DNA from: an uncultured Clostridia bacterium
GTDB taxonomy: Bacteria > Bacillota > Clostridia > Saccharofermentanales > DTU023
DNA length: 26,241 nt
Assembly (NCBI GenBank): GCA_947254895.1
Contig: CAMYEY010000010.1
Span: forward strand, 1 to 26,241
Direction: 5' to 3'
Shown here in pieces: positions 14,084-21,745 of this stretch (position 1 is the stretch's first letter; each line of letters opens with the position of its first letter). The translations under genes were made by a program, and so were the position numbers. Under the pieces are notes generated by a model. The model did no database searches, was not told the DNA's origin, and was given only the letters and a program-made list of their open reading frames with translations.

Positions 14084-15481
14084 CTAACCGGCCCTATCCA
14101 AGAGGGTCATTAATTTTCTGACGAGATCCTCATCCTGTGAAAAGCGGCCATAGCTAAACTGATGAATAGTGGTTTTAGTTGAACCATAACCCGTTTGCCA
14201 AGAACAGGCTGCTTGACTGCGATTACTGAGAAAAAGGTCCCTGATTTTTGTCTGCTCTACTATATGATTTGCCAATTGCTTAGTCAACTGATCAGGATCC
14301 ATAGTCCTCTCGGAAAAGGTCTGCACATCTGCCAAAATTTGCCCAAACAAGTCGGTCCGGTCGAAGGCATCCGGAAGCAGGGCGAGGGCTAGCTCATGCC
14401 TTACGGGAAGGCCATGGCATGGGCAAAGACCAACAAGGCCTATACCCGAAAGGGCAAGTATTTTTTTTGGGTCACCCGGTTTTTCTCCAGAAGCAAAAGT
14501 CAACTCTTGAACGAGAAGGTTCGGCCATTCAAAGCTACTTTCTGTCTTTACTTCCGCCTTCCGGCAGGCCCTCTCCAAATTCTCTAGACTTGCGCAGTCT
14601 ACCAGTCTGGGAGCTTGGTAGGAAGACTTTACCTCAGCTAATTGCTTTTTCAATCTTCCTTCAGGATATTCCGCAATATCTATCCGGGTCTCCCCAACGT
14701 CCTGATTCTCCTTGCTTGAGCAATCCTCCACGGAAGTTAAGTCTAACCCTCCGCTAGATCTTAACCGAGACTTTTCCCTTAACAGTTTGATTCCTAAATC
14801 TTCCGTCTCAAAGCCCTCCAAGTTTAAGGCCCGCTTGAGCTGCTCCTGCCAGGCCGGTGAAAAACTTTTCAAAGCCTGGATTTTATGCTTTTTTCTGAGT
14901 GCACGGGCCGGCTTTTGGGCAACAACCGAGAGGGCAATCATAGCCAAACTATAATCTTGGTGGGCTAGGGTAAGACGGTCGCTCGTAATTTCTTTAGAGG
15001 TCAGGGCCTGGCTACCAACAACTTGCTCAAGGTCAGACCAAGCCAAGGACCTTTCAGGCGATAAGAGAACGTGCTCAAAATCAATTAAGCCTACGTCCAG
15101 CCGATCCTTAACCAAAATGTGGCTCGCTTTGAGATCAAGAAAATAACAGTTTTGTCCTGAAAAATAGTCCAACTTATCAATCAGAATCAGAAGCTTGGTC
15201 AAAACAAACTCCACCTGGTCGGATGTCAATTTGGCAGAGAAAATATCCTCCCCCTCTTGCCAAGAAAAAACAATTTGTCCCGGCAAGGGTTGGTCTGATC
15301 GACCTAAAACACGAGGAAGTCCCTTGATATCAAGTTGTTCCAGCAGCCCGATCAACTGCATATCTAAAATACTGTCGGCAGGCTTGAGGATGACCTTTTG
15401 TCCATTCTCCTTTAGGTAAGCCAGGTATGAGTCCCTGCCGATTGCCTCTGGACTATAAACTTCGAGTGTGCGTAAATCCAT
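14084..15481 (-). CDS. Divergent protein-kinase-like protein with unrecognised C-terminal region
   Basis: I do not recognise a named family. The N-terminal ~245 residues have a protein-kinase layout (numbering from the Met at 15514): VILK with K44, E59 in the next helix, hinge-like VFSWQEGEDI, catalytic-loop FLDLKASHILV with D127 and K129, LIDFEHV at 143-149 (DFG becomes DFE), and DYSLAMIAL at 187-195 resembling helix F. No glycine-rich loop is visible, and the Mg-binding Asn is His132, so it could be a pseudokinase. The C-terminal ~220 residues are unknown; ILALSGIGLVGLCPC near 352-366 followed by HELALALL faintly recalls a broken ParA/MinD P-loop. No membrane segment. Starts at 15481 (M12) or 15514; neither has a good ribosome site. 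Operon with folK. Confidence 0.75.
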   Translation of the reverse strand: MDLRTLEVYSPEAIGRDSYLAYLKENGQKVILKPADSILDMQLIGLLEQLDIKGLPRVLGRSDQPLPGQIVFSWQEGEDIFSAKLTSDQVEFVLTKLLILIDKLDYFSGQNCYFLDLKASHILVKDRLDVGLIDFEHVLLSPERSLAWSDLEQVVGSQALTSKEITSDRLTLAHQDYSLAMIALSVVAQKPARALRKKHKIQALKSFSPAWQEQLKRALNLEGFETEDLGIKLLREKSRLRSSGGLDLTSVEDCSSKENQDVGETRIDIAEYPEGRLKKQLAEVKSSYQAPRLVDCASLENLERACRKAEVKTESSFEWPNLLVQELTFASGEKPGDPKKILALSGIGLVGLCPCHGLPVRHELALALLPDAFDRTDLFGQILADVQTFSERTMDPDQLTKQLANHIVEQTKIRDLFLSNRSQAACSWQTGYGSTKTTIHQFSYGRFSQDEDLVRKLMTLLDRAG

Positions 15482-15569
15482 AAAACAACTCTGCTTTCTC
15501 TTTTTGACCAGCATATAGGATTGCCAGGCTGCACCTAGAGATATTTTTCGGAAAAATGGATAAAAGCAG

Positions 15570-15597
15570 AAAAAAAGGGAAACCCCGGGGTTTCCCT
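15570..15597 (-). terminator. Rho-independent terminator after clpX
   Basis: On the minus strand AGGGAAACCCC is followed directly by GGGGTTTCCCT and then a run of seven T, an excellent intrinsic terminator 40 bases beyond the clpX stop. It closes the tig-clpP-clpX transcript and separates it from the kinase-like gene, which therefore needs its own promoter; I could not find a convincing one. Confidence 0.92.
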
Positions 15598-15637
15598 AAG
15601 TAAAATCTATAAAATCAGGCAGCAAAGCCGACTTAGC

Positions 15638-16948
15638 TCAAGCCGATGGCTTTTCTTCGAGGTAAACATACTTAGGTTTTTTACCCTTTAGAACAGTGTC
15701 CTTGCCGATAATAACCTTTTCAATATTTCCCTCTGAAGGTACCTCATACATGATGTCCAGCATCATGGCCTCGAGGACTGACCTAAGTCCTCTCGCACCG
15801 GTCTTAAGCTCCAGGGCCTTTTGGGCAACCGCTTTGACAGCATCATCTGTAAATTCCAAACTGGCATTATCATAGTAGAGAAGTTTCTGATATTGCTTTA
15901 ACAAGGCATTTTTAGGTTCCTTAAGAATTTTCACCAAGGCATCCTGGTCGAGTCCTGCCAAGCTCACCACCACAGGTACCCTACCGATAAACTCGGGAAT
16001 CAAACCAAATTTAAGCAGGTCCTCCGGCATCACATGCGCAAGAATTTCTCCGGTCTCTTTTTCTTCATGACCGATATTAGCCCCGAAACCGATCGATTTT
16101 TTCCCAATCCTGTTCATGATAATCTTTTCCAAACCGTCAAAGGCACCGCCCAGGATAAAGAGGATATTGGTCGTATCAATCTGGATAAAATCTTGGTGGG
16201 GATGTTTTCTGCCACCTTGAGGAGGTACATTGGCTACCGTACTCTCCAGAATTTTAAGCAGGGCTTGCTGGACACCTTCTCCGCTCACATCTCGAGTAAT
16301 AGAAGGGTTATCTGACCGTCTGGTAATCTTATCTATCTCATCAATGTAAATAATACCTTGTTCAGCCCGGTCAATATCAAAATCCGCATTTTGAATCAAA
16401 CGGAGGAGAATATTTTCCACGTCCTCTCCCACATAACCGGCCTCGGTCAGAGCAGTGGCATCAGCTATAGCAAAAGGAACATCAAGGATCTTAGCTAGGG
16501 TCTGGGCAAGGAGGGTTTTACCGCTCCCTGTTGGTCCAAGCATCAGGATATTACTCTTAGACAGCTCGACATCTTCCCACTCTGGCAAAGTTTCCACCGG
16601 GTCAAAAACCCTCTTGTAGTGGTTATAGACAGACACTGCCAGGGTCTTTTTGGCCTGGTCTTGACCTATTACATACTGGTCAAGCTGGTCTTTTATCTCC
16701 ATAGGACTGAGGAGGGTCTTACCTTGCTCTTCCTGGTCTCCATCTGCCGGAATAGCATCAGCATTGAAAATCTCTTCACCTAGAATTTCATCACAGAGGC
16801 TGACACATTCATTGCAGATGTAAACACCCGGACCAGCAATCAAGCGACTAACCTGACTCTCATCCTTGCCACAAAAAGAGCACTTGAGAGGAGGATAGTT
16901 GCCGCTGCCGGACCTACCTGGACTGATCATATCATCTTTTTTTGCCAC
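15638..16948 (-). CDS. clpX: ClpX, ATP-dependent unfoldase subunit of ClpXP
   Basis: AAA+ hexamer that unfolds tagged substrates and feeds them to ClpP. The 436 residues begin with a four-Cys zinc-binding domain (C23, C26, C45, C48), then Walker A GPTGSGKT (138-145), pore loop GYVG (171-174), Walker B IIYIDEID (199-206), the GGRKHPHQ pore-2 loop, and the KKSIGFGAN loop with the IGF tripeptide that docks on ClpP. Length is typical. The start is GTG at 16948, seven bases after the clpP stop region; the ribosome site (AGG) is weak, suggesting coupling. An ATG at 16930 is a poorer candidate. Last gene of tig-clpP-clpX. Confidence 0.97.
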   Translation of the reverse strand: MAKKDDMISPGRSGSGNYPPLKCSFCGKDESQVSRLIAGPGVYICNECVSLCDEILGEEIFNADAIPADGDQEEQGKTLLSPMEIKDQLDQYVIGQDQAKKTLAVSVYNHYKRVFDPVETLPEWEDVELSKSNILMLGPTGSGKTLLAQTLAKILDVPFAIADATALTEAGYVGEDVENILLRLIQNADFDIDRAEQGIIYIDEIDKITRRSDNPSITRDVSGEGVQQALLKILESTVANVPPQGGRKHPHQDFIQIDTTNILFILGGAFDGLEKIIMNRIGKKSIGFGANIGHEEKETGEILAHVMPEDLLKFGLIPEFIGRVPVVVSLAGLDQDALVKILKEPKNALLKQYQKLLYYDNASLEFTDDAVKAVAQKALELKTGARGLRSVLEAMMLDIMYEVPSEGNIEKVIIGKDTVLKGKKPKYVYLEEKPSA

Positions 16949-16954
16949 GAATAC

Positions 16955-17545
16955 CTAGCCCCTTTTCTCCATAATATGGTCTACGATACCGTACTCAACA
17001 GCTTCCTGGGCATCAAGCCAACGGTCACGGTCGGTATCTCTTTCGATCGTATCAAAAGGTTGGCCAGTACGTTCAGCTAAAATTTCATTGAGGCGTTTTT
17101 TCATCTTGATGATATGGTTGGCCGTAATTTCGATATCGGAAGCCTGTCCCTGAACCCCACCTAAAGGTTGGTGGATCATAACTTCAGCATTAGGCAAAAT
17201 GAAACGTTTTCCCTTACAGCCTGCAGCCAGAAGGAGTGACCCCATGGAAGCCGCCATTCCCATACAAATGGTTTGAACATCCGGCTTGATATACTGCATG
17301 GTGTCATAAATCATTAGACCGGAGTTAACCTCTCCGCCCTGGCTGTTTATATAAAATTGAATATCTTTTTTAGGATCTTCTGCTTCCAGATAGAGTAACT
17401 GGGCCGTGACAAGGCTGGCCGTTGCTTGATCAACCTGGTTACTGAGGATAATGATTCTTTCCTTTAGAAGTCTTGAAAAAATATCATAGGACCTTTCACC
17501 ACGGTTGGTTTGCTCAATAACCATAGGGACTAAATTCATGTTCAT
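16955..17545 (-). CDS. clpP: ClpP, ATP-dependent Clp protease proteolytic subunit
   Basis: Serine protease that forms the 14-mer degradation chamber used with ClpX. From the ATG at 17545 it has 196 residues with the triad S100 (GMAASMGSLLL), H125 (MIHQPLGG) and D174 (ERDTDRD). The start LVPMVIEQTNRGERSYDIFSRLL is the family N-terminus, containing the axial-loop segment. GGAAAAG lies upstream of this ATG; a second ATG two codons later (17539) is also possible, while the frame's first GTG at 17572 has no ribosome site. Located between tig and clpX, the conserved order; no second clpP is seen in the window. Confidence 0.97.
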   Translation of the reverse strand: MNMNLVPMVIEQTNRGERSYDIFSRLLKERIIILSNQVDQATASLVTAQLLYLEAEDPKKDIQFYINSQGGEVNSGLMIYDTMQYIKPDVQTICMGMAASMGSLLLAAGCKGKRFILPNAEVMIHQPLGGVQGQASDIEITANHIIKMKKRLNEILAERTGQPFDTIERDTDRDRWLDAQEAVEYGIVDHIMEKRG

Positions 17546-17618
17546 GCTCACTTTTCCTTTCCTGTATGGCACCTACAAATAGGCACACCCTAACGTCCGT
17601 CTTCAGTCTCCCCAGCTG

Positions 17619-19019
17619 TTATTCGGCAGTATCTTCTTTTGTCTCCTCATGATCATGGTCGTGTCCACAATCGCAATTTGGGCCATGCTCGTGATCCTCT
17701 TCTTTTTCCTCATCAAAAGGTTTTTGATCGGTAGCTACAGCACTGTCGATAACGAGATCAAAGGCCTTGTGCTGTTTAATTTCATTGTCGATCATTTCTT
17801 GCATACCCGGATTGGACATGCTTTCTTTCATCTTGTCAAAGTCCATCCTGTAAGCATCAGAGTATTCCTTAATCTTTGCGTCTCTCTCTTCATCGCTAAC
17901 AGAAATATCTTCCAGTTCAATGATTTTACCGATGACTAAGTCACGTCTGACCCTGGTTTCAGCCGGTGCATGCAGCTGTTGAAGGAGGGATTCCTTGGTG
18001 AGGTTAAGCATTTTCATATATTGTTCCATGCTAAAACCTTGGGCCTGCATCTGTCTGGCCTGGTCATTATACATTCTTTCCATCTCTTCATGGATTAAGA
18101 CATGGGGCAAGTCTATTTCAGCCGAGTCAACAACCTTTTGGAAGACATTGTTGGCAAATTCATCCTGTGCATGTTTTTCCTTGCGCTCGCTGATCTCCTC
18201 TTTGATGTGAGCTTTATATTCTTCAACCGTATTGCAGTCTTCGGTCACATCCATTACAAACTCATCATTCAACTCAGGAACTTCACGTTTCTTAATTTCG
18301 TGCAGTTTAATTTCAAAAACTACTGCTTGACCAGCCAAGTCCTTGCTGTGGTATTCTTCTGGGAATTTGAGGTCAATATCAAATTCTTCACCGGCTTCAT
18401 GGCCAACGATCGCTTCTTCAAATCCGGGAATAAAACTATGGCTACCAATGGCTAGTTCATAACCCTCTGCTTTACCGCCCTCAAAGGCCTCACCGTCTTT
18501 CTTGCCAAGATAGTCGATAACAACTGTGTCACCCTCTTCCACCGGACGTCCTTCAACGGGTACCAAACGGGCAACCTGCTCCCTGGCTCTGGTGATTTCT
18601 TGGTCTACTTCTTCATCTGTAACCTTAACTTCCGGCTTATAGGCTACAACACCCTTGTAGTCAGCCAACTTTACTTCTGGTTTAAGGGCAAATGTAGAGT
18701 GGTAAACTACCCCCTTATCTAGGCCGATTTCTTCGACATCAAAAGAAGATTGAGAATAAGGCTCAACATCTAATTCCTTTAAAGCGGCATCGTAGGTTGA
18801 TTGGGCCACAAAATCGAGGGCATCATCGTAGAGAACAGCTTCTCCGTAATAGTTTAAAACCATATTCATAGGAGCCTTGCCTTTACGGAATCCCGGAATA
18901 GCAAAGTGCTTAGCATTTTTTCTAAAAGCCTTCTGCATAGCCTCGGCAAAGTCTTCCTTACTGACCTTAACGGTCACCTTAACCATATTGTGTTCTAAAT
19001 GTTCGATTTGAGCAGCCAT
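17619..19019 (-). CDS. tig: Trigger factor (ribosome-bound chaperone and prolyl isomerase) with His/Cys-rich tail
   Basis: Binds the ribosome exit tunnel and folds nascent chains. The 466 residues show the ribosome-binding domain with GFRKGKAP (43-50), an FKBP-type isomerase domain (about 155-245, starting EEGDTVVIDYLG and containing FIPGFEEAIVG), and the long helical C-terminal chaperone domain. After the normal end comes an acidic tail at about 436-466 with five His and two Cys, including EHGPNCDCGHDHDHEE, which looks like a metal-binding segment. The family member SlyD has a comparable His-rich tail; in trigger factor it is less usual. ATG 19019 has AGGAGG four to six bases upstream. First gene of tig-clpP-clpX. 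Confidence 0.96.
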   Translation of the reverse strand: MAAQIEHLEHNMVKVTVKVSKEDFAEAMQKAFRKNAKHFAIPGFRKGKAPMNMVLNYYGEAVLYDDALDFVAQSTYDAALKELDVEPYSQSSFDVEEIGLDKGVVYHSTFALKPEVKLADYKGVVAYKPEVKVTDEEVDQEITRAREQVARLVPVEGRPVEEGDTVVIDYLGKKDGEAFEGGKAEGYELAIGSHSFIPGFEEAIVGHEAGEEFDIDLKFPEEYHSKDLAGQAVVFEIKLHEIKKREVPELNDEFVMDVTEDCNTVEEYKAHIKEEISERKEKHAQDEFANNVFQKVVDSAEIDLPHVLIHEEMERMYNDQARQMQAQGFSMEQYMKMLNLTKESLLQQLHAPAETRVRRDLVIGKIIELEDISVSDEERDAKIKEYSDAYRMDFDKMKESMSNPGMQEMIDNEIKQHKAFDLVIDSAVATDQKPFDEEKEEDHEHGPNCDCGHDHDHEETKEDTAE

Positions 19020-19119
19020 ATTCCCTCCTGCTAGCTGAAGCTAAAAGTCCCCGGCTAGTTTTCATTATTTTTTATTGTTGATAAAGATTACTCTATAGTA
19101 TTTCTCGATTTCACAGGGT

Positions 19120-19147
19120 ATCATATCATACAATTTTCTGCAATTAA
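19120..19147 (-). promoter_or_regulatory. Candidate tig promoter with extended -10
   Basis: On the minus strand TGA-TATGAT (19120-19128) forms an extended -10, with only a poor -35 (TTAATT at 19142-19147, 16-base spacer). A second overlapping TATGAT lies at 19125-19130. About 100 bases of leader would precede tig. Confidence 0.35.
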
Positions 19148-19228
19148 GCCTCCAGGCAGAGCCCTACCAGGCCTGTTAGTTTGTATATTCAACAAGCTAT
19201 CTTGTGTTAGCTCCAGTTGAGCTTTTGG

Positions 19229-19248
19229 GACAGTAAAGGATTACTGTC
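19229..19248. repeat. 8-base perfect hairpin in the tig-HMA gap
   Basis: GACAGTAA and TTACTGTC flank the loop AGGA. A smaller hairpin (AGCTC/GAGCT, 19210-19224) lies just before it and a 14-base palindrome (ATCTTATATAAGAT, 19297-19310) after it. Neither strand shows a convincing U-tract, so these may be operators or leader structures. Confidence 0.4.
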
Positions 19249-19335
19249 TTACTATTATCACTGAATCTCAAGGTGCAAGCGACAGCAAGGGTAAAAATCT
19301 TATATAAGATCCAGACAAAATTTTCTAAAAAAGCC

Positions 19336-19363
19336 TTTACATTTGATTGAAAGGTGCTATACT
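19336..19363 (+). promoter_or_regulatory. Extended -10 promoter of the metal-resistance genes
   Basis: -35 TTTACA (19336-19341), 16-base spacer ending TGC, -10 TATACT (19358-19363). The TGn element makes an extended -10. The predicted transcription start falls at the beginning of the dyad at 19372, as expected for a repressor-controlled promoter. Confidence 0.7.
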
Positions 19364-19371
19364 CAAGACAA

Positions 19372-19405
19372 CAATCAAACGTTCACTTGATCGTTTGATC
19401 GATTG
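19372..19405. promoter_or_regulatory. Putative operator for the ArsR-family repressor
   Basis: ATCAAACG (19374-19381) and CGTTTGAT (19392-19399) are perfect inverted arms 10 bases apart; the outer CAATCAAACG is partly repeated as CGTTTGATcgATTG with a two-base insertion, and TTGATCG is also directly repeated. It sits between the promoter and the HMA start, the usual operator position for SmtB/CadC-type repressors. Assignment to the nearby repressor gene is inference. Confidence 0.5.
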
Positions 19406-19425
19406 TCTTTTCCGGAGGTGGATTT

Positions 19426-19644
19426 ATGAAAAAATCATATAAATTAGAAAACCTGGGTTGCGCCAACTGTGCCGCCAAGATCGAAGGGGGCATTGCTCAC
19501 ATCCAAGGCGTGAAGTCTGTAAAAGTCAACTTTATGATGTCAAAGTTAGTCCTTGAAGCTGATCCGGAAGACCTCGATCGGATCATCACCGAGTCACGTA
19601 AAATAGCCCACAAGTACGAGCCTGATCTCAGGATCATAGTTTAA
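19426..19644 (+). CDS. Small HMA-domain metal-binding protein (CadA N-terminal-domain-like or CopZ-like)
   Basis: A 72-residue stand-alone heavy-metal-associated domain. The metal-binding motif is LGCANCAAKIE (residues 10-20; two Cys spaced CxxC), followed by the family pattern GVKSVKVNFMMSKLVLEAD. The sequence resembles the N-terminal HMA domain that CadA-type Zn/Cd ATPases normally carry, more than a copper chaperone. It probably binds Zn, Cd or Pb and hands it to the ATPase encoded next. ATG 19426 has GGAGGT at good spacing. It is in the same reading frame as the ATPase, separated by one TAA stop at 19642-19644 and 45 open codons. Whether it acts as a separate chaperone or results from a split gene is not resolved. 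Confidence 0.85.
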   Translation: MKKSYKLENLGCANCAAKIEGGIAHIQGVKSVKVNFMMSKLVLEADPEDLDRIITESRKIAHKYEPDLRIIV

Positions 19645-19779
19645 TTTCTTAGCTTTTGGCCGCACTGCTCGAATTTGACTATCCTTGGATGGGACCGCTC
19701 CAAACGGAACCATCCGCTTTTCGCACTTTGGACCATAGCCTTAGAAACTATGGGTCATGTCCTTAGAAAGGTTGAACAG

Positions 19780-21726
19780 ATGAAAAATCTTAGTAAGGAA
19801 AGCAAGCTGAAGTTTCTCCAAATCGCCTTGACTATCCTTTTTATCATTGGCATTTCCGTCCTATCCTCCCAGCTAGCTTGGCAGGATGAAGACCGGCTGA
19901 CTATTTTTAACCCGAGCGGAAACAATTGGCTGCAATTATCCCTATACCTCCTTGTTTATGTTTTTATAGGTTACGAAACTATAGGTAAAGCTGTAAGCAA
20001 TCTTTTCCGTGGCAACATGCTAGACGAAAGTTTCCTAATGACAGCAGCAACCATCGGGGCTCTGTGTATCGGTGAATACCTAGAAGCCTTGTCAGTCATG
20101 CTTTTCTACCAGATTGGTGAACTCTTTGAGGACTATGCTGTAAACAAGTCTCGCAAGTCGATCGCTCAAATGATGGACATAGCACCAGAATACGCTAACA
20201 TCATGGAGGACGGACAGCTCAAACAAGTCGACCCGGATGACCTCAATCCCGGCCAACAAATCATTGTCTTGCCCGGTGAAAGAATTCCGCTAGATGGACT
20301 TATTCTGGAAGGTAATTCAACCATAGATACCTCTGCCCTGACAGGAGAATCTTTGCCGGTAGACGTTACGACAGGCAACCAGGTTATCTCCGGCTGTATC
20401 AACCAGACCGGCCGCTTAGTTATTGAAGTAACCAAAAAATATGGTGAATCAACCGTCGCCAGAATCCTCGACCTGGTGGAGAATGCTTCTGACCAGAAGG
20501 CCAGCTTCGAGATTTTTGCCAGCAGTTTTGCCCGATACTATACACCGATCGTCATATTGTCCGCCTTAGCTGTAGCAACCTTACCCAGCCTGATCTTCCA
20601 TGCTTCATTTGCTGTGTGGCTAGAGAGAGCCCTGATTTTTCTAGTTGTCTCTTGCCCCTGTGCCATAGTGGTCTCTGTTCCTTTAAGCTTTTTCGGTGGC
20701 ATCGGAGCTGCATCCCGAATCGGTGTTTTGGTAAAAGGTAGTAATTACCTTGAATATATGGCCAAACTAAAGACTATCATTTTTGATAAAACCGGTACCC
20801 TGACCCAAGGTAAATTTACTGTCAGCAAGCTAAAAGCTGTTGGAGTCAGCCAAGACGACCTCCTCGAAAAGGCAGCCTATGCAGAATATTATTCCAACCA
20901 TCCTATAGCTAAGAGTATTCTTGCAAGCTACGATAAACCCATTAGTAGCCAACGGATTAGTGACGTCGAAGAATTGAGCGGCCACGGCATGAAGATTAAG
21001 CTCGATGGAAAAGTCATTTTAGCCGGAAACCAGAAGCTGATGCGAGACTTTTCGATCGACTACCCTGAGTCTAGCGATTTCGGCAGTATCGTCTATATCG
21101 CCGAAAAAGGGGTTTGCCTTGGTTATCTAGCCATCGAGGATAAACTCAAGATTGATTCTAAGGAAACCATACCCAGCCTCAAGGCAGTGGGAATAGAGAG
21201 AACCCTGATGCTAACCGGCGATCGTGAAAACTCTGCCCAAACCATTGCCAGATCCCTCCAGCTGGACGATTACTATGCCGAGCTCTTGCCGGATCAAAAA
21301 GTTGAAAAGCTCAAGGCTATCATTGACCAGAGGCCCGATCCCAGTCACCTCATTGCTTTCGTTGGTGACGGTATCAACGATGCCCCGGCCCTAGCCATAG
21401 CTGATGTCGGGATAGCCATGGGTGGCATAGGTTCAGATGCAGCTATCGAGGCTGCTGATGTAGTCATCATGCAAGACCAGCCGAAAAAGATCCCCGAGGC
21501 AATACTGGTTGCTCGGAAAACCCTGGCTATCGTTAAACAAAATGTGGTTTTCGCCTTAGGCGTCAAGGCTTTGATTTTGTTCTTAGCCACACTAGGCTAT
21601 GCCAGTATGTGGCTGGCTGTGTTTGGTGACGTCGGGGTAACAGTCTTGGCCGTATTCAATGCCATGAGGGCCTTGTCCGCTCCGGTCAAGTCACACTCAA
21701 ATAAGAATCTACTAACCGAGGGGTAG
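19780..21726 (+). CDS. cadA: P1B-type heavy-metal ATPase, Zn/Cd/Pb exporter (CadA-like) lacking its own HMA domain
   Basis: Pumps soft divalent metals out of the cell at the cost of ATP. From ATG 19780 it has 648 residues. Visible motifs: TGES (188-191, actuator), SCPCAIV with transmembrane CPC (292-294), phosphorylation site DKTGTLT (336-342), NHPIAKS (HP motif), and GDGINDAPALA. In the last membrane segments NVVFALGVK (N-x7-K) and FGDVG (DxG) match the P1B-2 class that moves Zn, Cd and Pb. The usual fused N-terminal HMA domain is missing; it is encoded separately just upstream. AAAGG eight bases before 19780 supports this start; the open frame runs back to 19645 (TTG at 19675) but the extra residues do not look like the family. 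Convergent with arsR. Confidence 0.92.
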   Translation: MKNLSKESKLKFLQIALTILFIIGISVLSSQLAWQDEDRLTIFNPSGNNWLQLSLYLLVYVFIGYETIGKAVSNLFRGNMLDESFLMTAATIGALCIGEYLEALSVMLFYQIGELFEDYAVNKSRKSIAQMMDIAPEYANIMEDGQLKQVDPDDLNPGQQIIVLPGERIPLDGLILEGNSTIDTSALTGESLPVDVTTGNQVISGCINQTGRLVIEVTKKYGESTVARILDLVENASDQKASFEIFASSFARYYTPIVILSALAVATLPSLIFHASFAVWLERALIFLVVSCPCAIVVSVPLSFFGGIGAASRIGVLVKGSNYLEYMAKLKTIIFDKTGTLTQGKFTVSKLKAVGVSQDDLLEKAAYAEYYSNHPIAKSILASYDKPISSQRISDVEELSGHGMKIKLDGKVILAGNQKLMRDFSIDYPESSDFGSIVYIAEKGVCLGYLAIEDKLKIDSKETIPSLKAVGIERTLMLTGDRENSAQTIARSLQLDDYYAELLPDQKVEKLKAIIDQRPDPSHLIAFVGDGINDAPALAIADVGIAMGGIGSDAAIEAADVVIMQDQPKKIPEAILVARKTLAIVKQNVVFALGVKALILFLATLGYASMWLAVFGDVGVTVLAVFNAMRALSAPVKSHSNKNLLTEG

Positions 21727-21745
21727 GCTAAACCTCCTCCTCGGT
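21715..21745. terminator. Hairpin covering both convergent stop codons
   Basis: ACCGAGG (21715-21721) and CCTCGGT (21739-21745) pair perfectly, and the inner parts add further pairs with two mismatches around CTAA. The stop codons of cadA (21724-21726) and arsR (21728-21730) both lie inside. Being roughly symmetric, it could serve both transcripts, but neither strand shows a clear U-run. Confidence 0.4.

Larger units (their letters stand above)
19020..19425. other. 406-base divergent intergenic region between tig and the HMA gene
   Basis: No gene of its own is supported. It holds the tig promoter region (AT-rich part near 19120-19150), several palindromes (19210-19224, 19229-19248, 19297-19310), a good plus-strand promoter for the metal module (19336-19363), and a dyad after it (19372-19405). 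The region is less coding-like and more AT-rich than its surroundings. Confidence 0.6.

Noticed and set aside
14195..14757. Plus-strand open frames opposite the kinase-like gene
   Set aside because: They are antisense to a long minus-strand gene with clear kinase motifs, have no ribosome site or recognisable product, and are shadows.
17649..18455. Plus-strand hydrophobic open frames opposite tig
   Set aside because: They arise from antisense reading of acidic, Lys/Glu-rich codons; the trigger factor on the other strand is unambiguous.
19645..19779. Extending the ATPase start to TTG 19675
   Set aside because: The extra 35 residues are unlike the family, no ribosome site precedes the TTG, and ATG 19780 has one.
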